NCBI GenBank assembly: GCA_900322025.1
Contig: ONYJ01000086.1
Location: forward strand, 1 to 16,013
Source of the DNA: an uncultured Bacteroidales bacterium
Lineage (GTDB): Bacteria; Bacteroidota; Bacteroidia; Bacteroidales; UBA932
Direction of reading: 5' to 3'
DNA length: 16,013 bases
This document shows positions 15,368 to 16,013 of the stretch, in pieces (within the stretch, counting starts at the first letter, position 1; each line of letters starts with the position of its first letter). The notes under the pieces are model-generated. The model searched no databases. It was not told where the DNA came from and saw only the letters and a list, made by a program, of their open reading frames with translations. Position numbers and translations under genes: made by a program.

Positions 15368-16013
15368 CTCAGCTACCGCCGCATAATACCGTGAAGCAGG
15401 GTCTTTGTTTGAGAAATGTCGCTTTAGTTTAACTACTCAAAAATGGCCTAAAAAAGCTTGATTTTTGTGATAGTTTAATATCTGAAAACGATACGGCAGG
15501 ACCCAAAAGCCCTGCCGTTCAACTTGTTTAATCAACTGTATTTCAGTCGGTTAATTGACTAATACTCGTCCTCGTTAAAAACTTTATTTCAGACACTTTT
15601 GTGCTGATTACCAATTATTTGCACTTTTTTTTAACTATTTTTAGCCAAACAAACCGTGCGGTCTGAGACTATTAGAGGCGATTCGTAGACGTAGTGGACA
15701 AACAAAAAATTTTATGAATAAGGCATAACATATTGGCTGAAGTTCAATTCTATTGTTCTTTCACCTTACCAATTGCATGCAACGTCGCATTCGTGTAGAA
15801 TGTATCCAAGTCTTTCATGTACGGCTTCATCCTTATCTGTCTGCCCGTTCATATAGAGCCTAACATCGCAATCCTAACGATAACTGAAACTGCGATAGCC
15901 GTCTTGAATATAACCGAGTACTGCCTTAACATCTTATCGTCCTTAGTAAAGCAGGCCAAAAAGCCAAAGCGGAATCTTCTTTCCGTGACCTATATCGATG
16001 CCATCGCTAACAA
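15368..16013. other. Gene-free tail with a hairpin and a possible decayed coding sequence
   Basis: No intact gene of credible length was found on either strand. The stretch contains a strong hairpin (15493-15518), T- and A-rich runs (around 15625-15645), and on the minus strand between 16011 and 15766 a frame with open segments interrupted by stops. The longest, 15766-15873, is 35 codons and includes DVRLYMNGQTDKDEAVHERL. Another minus frame there has a short segment with MKPYMKDLDTFYTNATLH. Neither could be assigned to a family. It may be the worn end of a mobile element or a pseudogene continuing beyond the window. Confidence 0.4.
15493..15518. terminator. Strong hairpin downstream of the rhomboid gene
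   Basis: ACGGCAGG (15493-15500) and CCTGCCGT (15511-15518) form a perfect 8-bp, GC-rich stem around a 10-nt loop (ACCCAAAAGC). It lies 125 bp after the rhomboid stop. No long U-run follows on either strand: TTCAAC on plus, and ATCGTTTTCAG on minus. It could terminate transcription from either direction, or be part of a dispersed intergenic repeat. Confidence 0.45.

Overview
The window reads as chromosomal DNA of a Bacteroidota species, most likely of the order Bacteroidales. The base composition is moderately AT-rich. There are no Shine-Dalgarno tracts before the starts, and several upstream regions carry the Bacteroidetes -7 box TAnnTTTG. The proteins are of types common in that phylum: a SPOR lipoprotein, an energy-transducer (TonB_C) domain, a long LeuRS, YitT proteins, an OmpA-like secreted protein and a rhomboid. 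No insertion sequence, tRNA, rRNA, CRISPR array or prophage gene was recognised.

Left part (201-8196, all +): six closely spaced genes that look like one transcription unit with gaps of 3 to 41 bp. They are a Ser/Gly-repeat SPOR lipoprotein, gcvT, a secreted M28-fold protein fused to a TonB C-terminal domain, leuS, and two tandem YitT/DUF2179 membrane proteins. Every metal ligand and the catalytic Glu of the M28 fold appear to be substituted. A region with two overlapping hairpins (8204-8239) closes the unit.

Middle (8343-10777): two tandem AraC-type DNA-binding proteins follow. The first has an N-terminal membrane anchor, and neither has a sensor domain. They run tail-to-tail into trkA on the minus strand, with a 20-bp overlap of coding ends. 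No trkH lies beside it.

Right part (10868-13847, +): a three-gene operon encodes an HPr-kinase/PEPCK-like P-loop protein with a TTG start, a small S24/S26 signal-peptidase-like protein with an apparent Ser-His dyad, and an ABC exporter with fused membrane and ATPase domains. The combination resembles the phosphorylate, cleave and export logic of ribosomal peptide or protein maturation systems. No precursor peptide gene was seen, so the substrate is unknown. This is the best candidate in the window for a poorly described system.

End (13821-16013): on the minus strand, overlapping the ABC gene by 27 bp, lies a secreted OmpA-like protein with a four-Cys zinc-ribbon-like knuckle and a good Bacteroidetes promoter. 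A rhomboid intramembrane protease gene runs divergently from it. The last 646 bp have no intact gene. They hold a strong hairpin and, on the minus strand near the edge, short open stretches broken by stops that may be a decayed coding sequence.
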